Assembly (NCBI GenBank): GCA_037043455.1
Contig: JAWPHD010006760.1
Coordinates: 62,001-126,000 of the forward strand
DNA from: Cyrtodaria siliqua
Lineage: Eukaryota > Mollusca > Bivalvia > Adapedonta > Hiatellidae
Reading direction: 5' to 3'
Length of the DNA stretch: 64,000 bases
Each line of letters starts with the position of its first letter. The stretch's first letter is position 1. Positions 53,140-64,000 of the stretch are shown here, piece by piece. Both the position numbers and the translations under genes were made by a program. The notes below the pieces were generated by a model, which was not told where the DNA came from, ran no database searches, and saw only the letters and a program-made list of their open reading frames with translations.

Positions 53140-54863
53140 AAAGCCAATATGCCGATATTCTTATCACTGATAAATGGTAAGGCATGCAGTCTGTGTGAAT
53201 CCTTGGATATTATGTAACATATACCATGAAAAATAAATTTAGCACATGAAATGCATGTCATTTCCACAGACGAGGTACAAAGCAAGGTATGTTTTGCCTT
53301 AAATTGGGAATTTTTCAGTATCAGACAAAAGCAATATTACATGTTTAAATACTTTGCAAACACATTACCACGTATACAGTCTCTTATAGCATTTCATTAC
53401 CCTCCTCTAAAAAGTATATTTTCTCCCCCTGTTTCTGTTTAAAGTTCCCCTCTAAAACATTTACCAAATAAAAACAATTTTCCACCCCAATCGGGGGAAA
53501 AAAACATACTTTTTGCCATTGGGAATGGTACTGTTTTTCGCTACCACTAATATATAAGGGGAAAAAACACTGATGTTCGGGGTCAATGATAAAGTGACAT
53601 AGATATGACCAATAATATTGCTACAAAGTCATTTGCAAACAAAGTCGGTGATAAAAATAAAGATGGGAACATATTTTTATAATTATCGAATATCGTTACC
53701 ATTTCAATGAAAAGGGAAGTATCATGAAATTTGGAATGTTTTGTTTAAGAATAACAATCGTTTGTGAACACATTTCAGCATTTTCTGAACAATGACAGAA
53801 TTAGCAAGTCTTGTCAATGCCAAACATTATTTGTTCAAAGCAATACGTTTTTATAATGAAATGAGTTGTTTTTAATATATGGGAGGTAATTCTGATACTT
53901 TCTTTAGAAAATAGTAAAATAATACAATTTTTTGAAAAATCACATCCTTACATAGCATTTCTAATATCTTCAAGCAATTATGTTTAATCTTATGTCACTA
54001 AAAAGTGGTGCTAAACATTTTTTGTTCAGTATACTTATGCCGGTATTTTCCTCTTGATGGAACAAAATTCACCGACATTGCTTGCCACAAAAGGTTACGT
54101 GATTTACTTAATGCCACCTACAACCTGTGTGGTTCCCAACCACAAAGTGGATGGGGAGACATTGTTGTATTTGTTGTCAGTCTGTCTTTATGTCACATCC
54201 CTTGGCCGGATTTAAACTAAACTTGATAGGGATGTTCAGCACCAAGACTTGTGCATGTATTGTTGTCGTTCTCTGGTTAAATGATTTTTGGCTGAGTTAT
54301 TATGGCCCTTACACACTAAGTTGGTCCGGACTAGTTCTCCTGAATCCCTTGCTGAATTTCCACCAAACTTGGTAGGAATGATCAGTACCAGTGATAATTG
54401 TATAATGACCCTCACTTATATCTTATGGATGACTTTGAAAAGTATGTAGAGAATGCTGTCTTTCCTTCTGACAATTCTTATCCTTTTTCCCTTCATAAAA
54501 TAATGTAACATGTTTTGAGTACTTTGGTGCTGTTTAAAATAACGCACTTTTTTAAGTTCAAATAAAGTGTTAAAAAATGGATGCATCTTATTTGGCCAAT
54601 GTTACTTATGTATTAATTTTTGATTGAGGAGATTGATATTGCTTATTCATGACTTGTTCACAATGTTTTATTTGATGCCGAGTGTACTGGACTTTGATGT
54701 ACTGGACTTTGGTTGTGAAGGCGGGATCTTGTAGGTAGGGATAGTCCCGGTCGCTTTAGCCTGTCTTCAAACCCGTGTTGGTGCATATCTCCTGCAACAG
54801 TTGAATATATATATATAAATTTTTATTTTGTAGATCTATCCTTAATGTACATATTTTGTCATG
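53140..54863. other. Unassigned sequence
   Basis: Bases 54180-54380 carry a diverged copy of the dispersed wording cctgaatcccttgctgaattt, caccaaacttgg and gttattatggccctta seen at 59900-60200. Otherwise no gene recognised; ORFs of 60-80 codons lack motifs. Confidence 0.35.
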
Positions 54864-55207
54864 TTAAAGGCACACACGGCAATGGTGAAGTTTTTATCAA
54901 GCATTGAAATTAGCCGCTTCATTTATTAATTCAGTATCATGCTTGCATATAATCAAATATAATTTTGAGTTTTCAGCTTTTCTTTGTTATTCCGCCATAG
55001 GCTTGTTATTCTGAAATTGTTATTCTGCCATAGGCTTGTTATTGTGCCATCAGCTTGAACATACTATTGGTGCAATATAATCAGCAGTTCATAATATGCA
55101 AAAACAATTTGCTTTATAATATTCTTTGAACATTATGCAAGTTACGCAGACAGACTAATGGGGTGCCACGAGTTTTACAAACTTAAGATTGCCATGTGTC
55201 CCTTTAA
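54864..55207. mobile_element. TA-flanked MITE, copy 2 (about 344 bp)
   Basis: The left end ttaaaggcacacacggcaat and the right end attgccatgtgtccctttaa are inverted copies with two or three mismatches, and the left interior matches the MITE at 12428. The extra length compared with copy 1 includes a repeated gttattctgccataggcttg / gttattgtgccatcagcttg block near 54980-55050. Confidence 0.65.
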
Positions 55208-55359
55208 GCTTATTATCTGAATGTTTGTCATTCAAGAGTTCTTTGTGTGTGCTATTTGAAATAATTGTATAAAAAATTATATTCCCTGGCAGAATCAGCA
55301 CTGAAGGCAGAAAACAATGATCTGTCTTAGCAAAAAATGAAGTGTTAATTGTACAATAG

Positions 55360-55500
55360 AGTTTGCAGCAACTCTGCAGTTCTGCAGGTGGGAAGGTTCT
55401 ATGCCCATTCTGCATATTTTTATCTTGATGTAAATGGGGGGTTTGTCTGGAATGCTCATTTCAGTTGGCACCATGTAACCTTTCAGAGTTGGGGTGTGGT
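55360..55500 (+). repeat. Dispersed repeat C, copy 1
   Basis: aactctgcagttctgcagg, gttctatgcccattctgcat and atcttgatgtaaatgggg match 58300-58435 (aactctgcgggttataaggt, tctaggcccattctccatg, atcttgatgtaaatggagg) in the same orientation, about 75% by eye. Confidence 0.6.
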
Positions 55501-56230
55501 AATGTGTGTTTGTATATATGTATTTAAGTGCTTGTTTATTGACTTTGTACTTGGATTATATGTTTGTATATATCATGAAGACACAAATTATATACCTTTT
55601 TAATAAGTTTGTGAACACCTTAAATAATCCAGAAATGTTCATGTGAAATCTAGGGATTTATACAAGCAAATTCTAGTTTTGTAAAATGATCTTAGGTATC
55701 AGTTGAAAAAGGCAACACAAAATGATTTTATATATTCTAAGTTAAAATATTGGTTAAATAGTTTACAACTGAGGGAACAAAAATATGTTTGTGTATAATA
55801 TTATGTTAAGTCACTTTTAACAATATCCACAAAATGTTAACTGGACATTACTTATTAAACATTTGTTAGATTGACTGTTTTTATTAAGTATGGCTCGAAC
55901 AAGGTGGTGAAAATTAGAAGTTATACTGTAGAAAAAACTCAGAAATTTGTGCTATATATCGTATGTATAATATGCTGCTGTTAATCAAATGATATATGAC
56001 TACATAAGACCTTTCCTTTCGGAAATAAGACGAAAACAACTCGTAACATAGCAAATGTTCTCCCTTCAAAATTTCATTATTGATCAATTACCTGTTTGGC
56101 TCAAGCAGGTTACCAAACTTGGGATGTAAAATATTGCCATCTCCTAACATTATATATATGTAAGTAGTCCTGAAATGCATGCATGGTTCAGATTTTAAAG
56201 ATGAACTTCAACAGAACATGGACTTTTTGT
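55501..56230. other. Unassigned AT-rich sequence
   Basis: No gene or repeat seen before the 50-bp minisatellite starts. Confidence 0.3.
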
Positions 56231-56235
56231 TGTAA

Positions 56236-57193
56236 AGTGTACTGTGATTAAAAGGTCTAGAGCAGCAGTTTTGTCCTTTCTCTGACTAGTTGTGTGATTA
56301 AAAGGTCTAGAGCAGCGGTATTGTCCTTTCTCTGACTAGTTGTGTGATTAAAATGTCTAGAGCAGCGGTTTTGTCCTTTCTCTGACTAGTTGTGTGATTA
56401 AAAGGTCTAGAGCAGCAGTTTTGTCCTTTCTCTGACTAGTTGTGTGATTCAAAGGTCTAGAGCAGCGGTTTTGTCCTTTCTCTAAGTAGTTGTTTGATTA
56501 AAAGGTCTAGAGCAGCGGTTTTGTCCTTTCTCTAACTAGTTGTGTGATTAAAGGTTTAGAGCAGCGGTTTTGTCCTTTCTCTTACTAGTTGTGTGATTAA
56601 AAGGTCTAGAGCAGCGGTTTTGTCCTTTCTCTAACTAGTTGTGTGATTAAAAGGTCTAGAGCAGCGGTTTTGTCCTTTCTCTAACTAGTTGTGTGATTAA
56701 AAGGTCTAGAGCAGCGGTTTTGTCCTTTCTCTTAACTAGTTGTGGGATTAAAAGGTCTAGAGCAGCAGTTTTGTCCTTTCTCTTAACTAGTTGTGTGATT
56801 AAAAGGTCTTGAGCAGCGGTTTTGTCCTTTCTCTAACTAGTTGTGTGATTAAAAGGTCTAGAGCAGCGGTTTTGTCCTTTCCCTAACTAGTTGTGTGATT
56901 AAAAGGTCTTGAGCAGCGGTTTTGTCCTTTCCCTAACTAGTTGTGTGATTAAAAGGTCTTGAGCAGCAGTTTTGACCCTTCCCTAACTAGTTGTGTGATT
57001 AAAAGGTCTAGAGCAGCGGTTTTGTCCTTTCCCTAACCAGTTGTGTGATTAAAAGGTCTAGAGCAGCGGTTTTGTCCTTTCCCTAACCAGTTGTGTGATT
57101 AAAAGGTCTAGAGCAGCAGTTTTGTCCTTTCCCTATCCAGTTGTGTGATTAAAAGGTCTAGAGCTGCGGTTTTGTCCTTTCTCTAACTAGTTG
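56236..57193. repeat. Minisatellite, 50-bp unit, about 19 copies
   Basis: The unit is agttgtgtgattaaaaggtc, tagagcagcggttttgtcct, ttctctaact. The variants tctgact, ccctaac and cttaac cluster by position, so neighbouring copies are more alike. That is the pattern expected from local unequal exchange or slippage. Every frame contains stops. Confidence 0.95.
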
Positions 57194-57742
57194 TAACACA
57201 AAATATCTCTGGATTTCTCTTGAGATATTATGAGGAAATAAGTTTGCAGTATATAAATTATGTAGTGGCAATTTCAGAATTGTGTTTCTTTTTTGCTTTA
57301 ATATATTCATTAACATTATCAAGACAAAGATTTAATGATCATTTTATTAAAAGTTGGAATCATAGGTTGCAGAGCTTGAGCTAGTTTAGCTCTCCTTGAT
57401 GAATATATTATGTATGTTCCAAATACTGTACTGTTACCAAATACTTTGTAGGGCTAAATTGTAGAAACTGGAAATCTGAAATAAAAGTATCTGTATGTAA
57501 TTTCTTGATTAATGTGTTTGTAATTACCTTTTAACGCTTGTTTAATGTGTTTTTATAAGTCATCATATTGAAAAGACGGATTTTAAATATGAAGACACAA
57601 AGTTAGCTCAATTTTTCGAAGAAAAAATTAGCTCTATTGTCATCACTTAATCGTCGTCTGCGTCCGGTTAAAGTTGTATGTATGTGAGCTTGTATCTCTG
57701 AAACTACTTTACACAATGCATTGAAACTTCACACATGTATTC

Positions 57743-57995
57743 AGTATCATTAAACAACATCATACATGTCATACATCATACATGTCATACATCATACATG
57801 TCCTACATCATACATGTCATACATGTCCTACATCATACATGTCATACATCATACATGTCATACATCATACATGTCATACATCATACATGTCATACATCAT
57901 ACATGTCCTACATCGTACATGTCCTACATCATACATGTCCTACATCATACATGTCATACATCATACATGTCCTACATCATACATGTCATACAGCC
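57743..57995. repeat. Short tandem repeat, 16-bp unit, about 15 copies
   Basis: The unit is tcatacatcatacatg with a cctacat variant. The period leaves remainder one on division by three and the unit has no forward stop, so all three forward frames are open with the same His/Tyr/Ile-rich cyclic peptide. Three overlapping ORFs of 90-153 codons here are artefacts. Confidence 0.95.
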
Positions 57996-58299
57996 AGGTT
58001 CTGCAACACATGCTTTTATTTTTATCAAAATTATGGCTGGCATTTTATACGTAGAAAATTTGCTTGTCAACATAGTATTACATTTAATTTTTTCATTTCT
58101 CCGAATCCCATTAAGGAATTACATGAAATATCACACATGCATTCACTTTCATACGAAGAATTCAGAGATAGGTGTCATAATTCTGTTTCAGCTTAATTAG
58201 TCTATCACAATAAATGGACCTGGCCTCTAAAGTCGAGCATCTGCACCGACGCTGGTGGTGCTTCCTTGCTTCTGTGCATTCACTACAGTTCTACTATAG

Positions 58300-58435
58300 A
58301 ATGTGTACAACTCTGCGGGTTATAAGGTTCTAGGCCCATTCTCCATGTTTTATCTTGATGTAAATGGAGGATGGGCCTGGCTGCGATGATGTTCATTCCT
58401 GTTATGCGCTATATAACCTTTTATGTGTTGGTGCA
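58300..58435 (+). repeat. Dispersed repeat C, copy 2
   Basis: See 55360-55500; this is the more diverged partner. The following ORF (58468-58854, 128 codons) has no recognisable domain, and I do not support it as a gene. Confidence 0.6.
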
Positions 58436-59025
58436 CCTTAAAACCCAATTCACTTCTCTTATAAACTATGTATAGTATCGTTCAACATAGCATGATCATA
58501 TACAATGACATATTACATGGTTATATCAGTGATCACGACTATCACAAAATGTGTGAAGAGGTGACAGCGTTATGGCGTACAACTCAAATGATCATTATGG
58601 TTTGTTTACACATAGTATATTGTCGTTGGATCAATTGGTTTGAGTTTTGTTTAAAAATGGTAAATAAAATTTATCTCAGAAGTTATGTATTTAATCCTGT
58701 ATGTAATCAACCTGTTTATGGCATCTATTTACAAATGAGCATGCCATCTATGTTTACACATGGTAATGTAACATTTCATATTTCCTATTATAATTATTCA
58801 CTGTCTGAGGCAAGTCTGAAGGGAAACTGCATCCTTCATATCATCTCCCTCTGAGATTGCTGTCAATATAACCAAATATGTTGTGTTAACATTAGATGTA
58901 AACAATCATTTCATTCATTCATATTTTATATGTAAATAATCATGTTGTTTTGAATTAAAGAGAGTACATCAGGCCTTTTCCAGAAGAATCAAAATATTTA
59001 CAATTGTTCTAATTCATGATAAAGA

Positions 59026-59168
59026 TGTCATATCAGTCAACATTTCTTTGTAAATGTCATCAGTCAACATTTCCTTGTAAATGTCATATCTGTCAACATT
59101 TCCTTGTAAATGTCATATCAGTCAACATTTCCTTGTAAATGTCATATCAGTCAACATTTCCTTGTAAA
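59026..59168. repeat. Tandem repeat, about 28-30-bp unit, five copies
   Basis: Units of tcatatcagtcaacatttcc followed by ttgtaaatg. One copy lacks atat, another has ctg for cag. Confidence 0.92.
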
Positions 59169-59394
59169 TAAGGGGTCATTTTTAGACTCATTCTGTATGT
59201 TTAGTAAGCCCTTCAGAACAAAAAAAAATCCTTTTTTGTAAATTAAGTAGGATTCCTAGAGCACCACTAAAAGCCTGATGTACCCCCTTTAACATTTTTC
59301 AATCTTGTTTAATAAATTTATAACATATTAAAACTTGTCTTGTTTTATGTGCATTTCCATGACATGTCAATGGCATTTGCTGGACATAAAGGGA

Positions 59395-60335
59395 ACTTTT
59401 TATGCCCCCGGCATTCGAGAATGCCGAAAGGGCATTAGGTGTTACCCCTGTCCGTCCGTCCGTCCTTTCCGTCTCTTCCGTCCCTTCCGAATTGGTTTTC
59501 GCTCAATAACTTTCGAAAGGGTCCATGTTTGTAATTAATATTTGGTATGTAGCTGTGTAATTATGAAATACAGGTCAAGTTTGATTTCGGTCAACGTTGC
59601 TCATTTTATGCAGGAGTAATGGCCCCTTTTCGACTTAGTTTTCTGCAGCAAATTGGTTTCTGCTCAATAACTTTTGAAAGGGTCGATGTTTGTAATTAAT
59701 ATTTGGTGTGTTGCTGTGTAATTATAAAATACAGGTCAAGTTTGATTTTGGTCAACGTTGCTCATTTTATGCAGGAGTTGTGGCCCCTTTTCGACTTGAT
59801 TTTCTGCAACAAATCTGTTTCTGCTCAATAACTTTTGAAAGGGTCCATGTTTGTAATTAATATTTGGTGTGTAGGGCATTCATTTGGCCAGATTTTAATA
59901 AAACTTTGCATGGATGATCTGTACCAAATCTAGTTATGCATATCGTCACCGTGTTCCGGTTGAATGATTTTTGGTGGATTTATGGCCCTTTTTTAAGGTT
60001 TTAAAATACAAAATTTTCTGAACTAGTTGTCCTGAACTCCTGCCCAGATTTCATCGAAACTTTGCAGGGATGATCAGTACCAGGGCTAGTGGTGCATGTC
60101 ATTGCTGTGTTCCGGTTTAAGGATTTTTGGCGGAGTTATGGTCCTTTAACAGTTTTAAAATACAAACTTTGTCTAGACTAGTCATCCTGAACCCGGGCAG
60201 GCCGGATTTCATCGACATGAGTAGGTGCGTAATCACAGGTACGCCCCTGTCCCTGTGTGGTTACAACCACTGCCATCTCACAAACACACCATCACATGTA
60301 TATGGGTAGGATCCCCATTCATATTCATTTTGTCA
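59395..60335 (+). repeat. Iterated dispersed element with 5' hairpin
   Basis: Starts tttttatgcccccggcattc, with a perfect stem ggcattc-ga-gaatgcc (59411-59426) and then a (GTCC)n-like run. Units of about 180-190 bp follow with tctgctcaataacttttgaa, gtccatgtttgtaattaata, caggtcaagtttgatttcgg and aggagtaatggccccttttc words. A second unit type has cctgaactcctgcccagattt and catcgaaactttgc. No gene. Confidence 0.65.
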
Positions 60336-60387
60336 TTTTTAGCTCTATTGGCAAGCAGAGCTTATGGGAATGCGAGTTGTCCGTCGT
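60336..60387 (+). repeat. Truncated head of the 61205-type element
   Basis: ttttagctctattggcaag, cagagcttatgggaatgcg, agttgtccgtcg matches the first 60 bases of the element at 61205 and stops where the next element begins. Confidence 0.6.
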
Positions 60388-61195
60388 TTTTTATGCGCCT
60401 GAAAATTTCGGGGGCATATAGTAATCGCACCATCCGTCTGTCCGTCTGTCTGTCTGTTCCGGATTCCGTCATTCCGCAGTTCACGTCTGGACTGTACCTT
60501 CAAAACCCCTGCATGGATTTTTGATTAACTTGGCACACATGATCACAATAACAAGATGATGTGTCACGCAAAACCCGGGTCCGTACCTCAAAGGTCAAGG
60601 TCACACTTGTAGTTCATGGGTCAAAAACAGGTACGCAATTTCGTGTCCGGACCGTAACGTCACAACCTCATCAGGGATTTTTAAATAACTTGGCACAAGT
60701 GATCACCATAACAAGACGATGTGTCGCGCGCAAAACCCAGGTCTTCAAGGTCAAGGTCACACTTGGAGGTCAAAAGTCAAATTGTGTCCGGTCAATAACT
60801 CTGGCATTCATGGACGGATTTTCAAACAACTTGGCACAAGTGCTCACCACAAGACGATGTGTCGCGCACAAAATCCAGGTCTGTGACCCCAAGGTCAAGG
60901 TCACACTTAGAGGTCAAAGGTCAACGTATGTCTGGTTAATAACTTTTGCATGCCTGGACGGATGTTCAAAGGTCAAGGTCACACTTAGAGGTCAAAGGTC
61001 AAATCGTGTCCTGTCAATAACTTTTGCATGCCTGGACGGATTTTCAAATAACTTGGCTCAAGTGCTCACCATAACCAAATGACGTGTCGTGCAAAAAATC
61101 CAGGTCCATGGTTCCAAGGTCAAGGTCATACATAGAGGGCAAAGGACACTTCGGGGGCATTTATCACTTACAGTGATATTTCTTGTGTTTTTTTA
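60388..61195 (+). repeat. Iterated dispersed element rich in AGGTCA repeats, with 3' hairpin
   Basis: Head ttttttatgcgcctgaaaat with a tccgtctgtctg run. About four units of roughly 150 bp each carry aacttggcacaagtgatcac, acgatgtgtcgcgcgcaaaa, aaggtcaaggtcacacttgg and aataactttt words. The end has tatcac-ttaca-gtgata (61162-61178) followed by tttcttgtg and a T run. The AGGTCAAGGTCA word occurs at about 60591, 60747, 60891, 60970 and 61115. No coding content. Confidence 0.7.
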
Positions 61196-61204
61196 TTTTT
61201 ATTG

Positions 61205-63290
61205 ATTTTTAGCTCTACTGGCCAAGGGCCAGCAGAGCTTATGGGATTGTGTGTTGTCCGTCTTCCGTCGTCCGTCCGTCGTCTGTCGTCCGTTAACTTT
61301 TCTTCAAACGACTTCTCCTCAGAAACAGCTTGGCTAATGTTGACCAAATTTCACATGGATGATCCTTAGATGAATGCTTTTTAGATTTGTTAAAATTAGG
61401 TCAGCGCTACATCCAAGATGGCTGCCATTACCATATATGGTTGAAACCTTAAAAAATCTTCTTCTCCAGAACCGCTAAACAGATTTTAACAGTTTTTCTT
61501 TTAAAATGATCGGCAACGCCTAGACTATCAAGTTTGTTCAAATGAAATCCCCGGGGTCAAAAATGGCCGTGCCCCGGGGGTCCAAAATTTGTATATTGAG
61601 GTTTTGCATGTTTTTCATATAGACATATAGGAAAAAACTTTAAAAAATCATCTCTGAAACCACAAGGCACAGAGCTCTCATGTATTACATGTAGCATCAG
61701 CTTATGGTCCTCTACTAAGTTTGTTCAAATGGTGACCCTGGGGTCAAATTTGTCCCCACCCCGGGGGTCACAATTTTACAAAGACTTATATAGGATTTTT
61801 TTTTTAAAAATATTCTTCTCGGAAACTACAACAGCCAGTGGTTTGATATTTTGCATTTACTATAAGCTAATGGTCCTCTACCAAGTTTGTTCAAATGGTG
61901 ACCCAGGGGTCACATTTGGCCCCACCCCAGGGGTCACAGTTTTACATAGGCTTGTATAGGGGAAAACTGAAAAAATTCTTCTTCTCTAGAACCACATGGC
62001 ACAGAGCTCTCATGTATTACATGTAGCATCAGCTTATGGTCCTCTACTAAGTTTGTTCAAATGGTGACCCTGGGCTCAAAGTTGTCACTGCCCCGAGAGT
62101 CACAGTTTTACAGACTTATATAGGATTTTTTTTTTAAAAATCTTCTTCTCGGAAACTACAAGAGCCAGAGGTTTGATATTTTACATTTATTATAAGCTTA
62201 TGGTCCTTTACCAAGTTTGTTCAAATGGTGACCCTGGGTTCACATTTGGCCCCGCCCCAAGGGTCACATGTTTTACACAGACATGTATAGGGAAAAACTT
62301 AAAAAATCATCTTTTCTGAAACTGCAAGAGCCAGAGGTTTAATATTTTGCATTTGCTATAAGCTTATGGTCTTCTACCAAGTTTGTTCAAATGGCCTATT
62401 GGTCACATTTGGCCCCACCCTGGGGGCTCACAGTTTTACTTAGGCTTGTATAGGCAAAAACTGAAAAAAATCTTCTCTGGAACCACATGGCACAGAGCTC
62501 TCATATGTATTACATGTAGCATCAGCTTATGGTCCGGCCGGCCTCTACCAAGTTTGTTCAAATGGTGACCCTGGTGTCAAATTTGGACGTGCATCGGGGG
62601 TAATATTTTTTTAATTTATATTTTTTTAATTTGATTTATTTTTTTTTATTTTTTTTCGATTTAATTTATTTTTATTTTTTTTAATTGTTACAATTTTTAT
62701 TTATTGATTTTTTTTTGATTTTTGTTTCTTTATTTTTTATTTTCTTTTGATTGATTTGAATGTTGTTTTTTTTAAATAAAAAATGTATTATCTTTTTAAT
62801 TACTTGACACTTACTTTAAAATTTCTTGTCGGCGCTACTCATCCTAAATGCCTTGTTGAATTTTGACGAAACTTGGCAGGAAGCATCGGTTAGATGTCTA
62901 GTTGTGCATATCACGCTTTTGGCCAGTTCGCTGATTTTTGACGGAGTTATGGCCCTTTGACATTTTTATTTTAAATTTCTTGTCGGCGCTACTCCTCTTA
63001 AACGGCTTGTTGGAGTTCTATGAAATTTGGCAGGAAGCCTCCGTATGATGTCTATTTGTGCAAAGCGCGGTATATCAATGAAATCTTGGACAATTTCGAA
63101 AACCAGCTAGATCTTGTTAGTTATAACAGAGTTATGGCCCTTGATTTGTTGAAAAATGCTATATTGTATTCTTCTTTGTTAAATCTATAGGAGAAGAGAG
63201 CTATATCTAGCTATATCTATCTAAATCTATAAGAGCTGTTTTAGCCAGTAGAGTGTCCACAGGCCCTCTTGGGCCTCTTGTTTTTTTTCA
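61205..63290 (+). mobile_element. Non-autonomous dispersed element with hairpin ends and internal iterated units (Helentron/HINE-like?)
   Basis: The 5' end is an almost perfect hairpin, agctctactggcc-aag-ggccagcagagct (61211-61239), followed by a (GTCC/GTCG)n stretch and iterated units of about 200 bp like those at 41131-42850. The 3' end has gccagtagag (63244-63253), the complement of ctctactggc at 61213-61222, then the hairpin aggccc-tctt-gggcct (63261-63276), then cttg and a T run. No protein is encoded. Short inverted ends, a 3' hairpin and internal tandem units are features described for Helentron-associated elements and the bivalve pearl elements; the assignment is inference. T-rich low-complexity insertions lie at 62590-62770. 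Confidence 0.6.
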
Positions 63291-64000
63291 TGTTTCATTT
63301 TTTTTTTTTTTTTATTATTGTTTTTGTTTCTTTTTTCTTGTTTAATCAGCCAGATCGGACCAGTAACAGCAGTATTACAGCCCTTGATTTAGTTAAAAAT
63401 GCTATATTTTGCCTCGTTAAGATGATAGGGCCTTTATTTTTAATCTGATCTTTACCAAACTTTATTTGATTGTTAATGTCAATGAAAGCTCGGACAAGTT
63501 CGAAAACCAGCCAGATCGGACCAGTAACAGCGGGGTTATGGCCCTTGATTAGTTAAAAATGCTATATTTTGCCTTGTTAAGACGATATGGCCTTCATTTT
63601 TGATCAGCTCGGACAAAAAAAAAATGTTGAAAACCAGTCATATCGGACCAGTAAAAGCGAAGTTATGGCCCTTGATTTAGTTAAAAGTGCTGTATTTCGT
63701 GTCGTTAAGATGATAGGGCCTTCTTTTTTCATCTGATCTTTACCAAACTTTACCAGATATTATATTTTTTCGTTGTTTTTTTTTATTGTTTTTTATTTTT
63801 ATTGAATTTTTTTTTTCATTTTTCATTTGTTTGCATTTTTTATTATTGTTTTTCTTTTTCTTTTTTTCCTAACCAGCCAGAGCGGACCAGTATCTTTACC
63901 AAACTTTGATTGTTAATGTCAATGAAAGCTCGGACAAGTTCGAAAACCAGCCAGATCGGACCAGTAAAAGCGGGGTTATGGCCCTTGATTAGTTAAAAAT
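63291..64000. repeat. Degenerate iterated repeat running off the right edge
   Basis: Units with aagctcggacaagttcgaaa, accagccagatcggaccagt, gcggggttatggcccttgat, ttagttaaaaatgctatatt and ttgcctcgttaagatgat. It belongs with 35000-35930 and 23930-24230. T-rich low-complexity blocks interrupt it at 63280-63345 and 63755-63870. No genes. Confidence 0.75.

Noticed and set aside
57735..58200. Histidine-rich protein encoded in three frames
   Set aside because: The 16-bp unit is stop-free and frame-cycling. The apparent unique C-termini are short random extensions beyond the array.
58468..58854. 128-codon ORF as a host gene
   Set aside because: No recognisable domain, AT-rich, no splice or promoter signals, and it starts just after a dispersed repeat. 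Chance openness is the simpler reading.

Overview
This is eukaryotic nuclear DNA from a large, AT-rich, repeat-dense animal genome. The best guess is a marine or freshwater mollusc, probably a bivalve. The guess rests on the mix of elements: APE-type LINEs, two tRNA-headed SINE families, a DIRS tyrosine-recombinase retrotransposon, many palindromic short DNA transposons, and long minisatellites sitting inside dispersed repeats whose ends are a hairpin plus a CTTGTTTT tail. No conserved host protein gene is recognisable. One weak candidate for a spliced host transcript lies on the minus strand at about 13.15-15.15 kb. Layout, left half: 1-2.6 kb is the 3' part of a decayed L1/Tx1-like LINE, split by a SINE with a perfect 16-bp target duplication. 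2.9-4.7 kb holds nested inverted repeats, including an 822-bp TIR element. 5.6-6.3 kb is a hAT-like short element next to a C-rich tract. 7.2 kb is a second SINE copy. 8.1-12.25 kb is a LINE with an intact 1,169-residue endonuclease/reverse transcriptase ORF. 12.4-17.1 kb has a TA-flanked MITE, SINE fragments and the candidate host exons. 17.2-18.1 kb is a 59-bp minisatellite. 18.2-25.1 kb is degenerate tandemly iterated dispersed repeats, with a reversed SINE at 21.7-22.0 kb. 26.42-31.40 kb is an almost complete DIRS element (gag-like, RT/RNase H, a Dam-methyltransferase-like segment, tyrosine recombinase) with inverted terminal repeats and an internal complementary region. Right half: 31.4-37.6 kb is repeat relics. 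37.67-39.35 kb is two abutting minisatellites (31 bp, then 40 bp). 41.0-42.9 kb is another iterated family. 44.45-44.69 kb is a palindromic MITE. 47.5-51.3 kb is a 3.8-kb 31-bp minisatellite, open in all three forward frames because of its period. 51.9-52.4 kb is a 57-bp array, 52.9-53.1 kb a complete SINE of the second family, 54.9-55.2 kb a second MITE copy, 56.2-57.2 kb a 50-bp array and 57.7-58.0 kb a 16-bp array. 59.4-64.0 kb is stacked iterated dispersed elements. The window works as a mobile-element landscape, not a pathway. Autonomous machinery is present in two places: the LINE ORF, and the DIRS set with two single-base frame breaks. SINEs and MITEs are the presumed passengers. Several minisatellites look like amplified inner parts of dispersed elements. 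All family assignments come from reading motifs by eye; no database search was possible.
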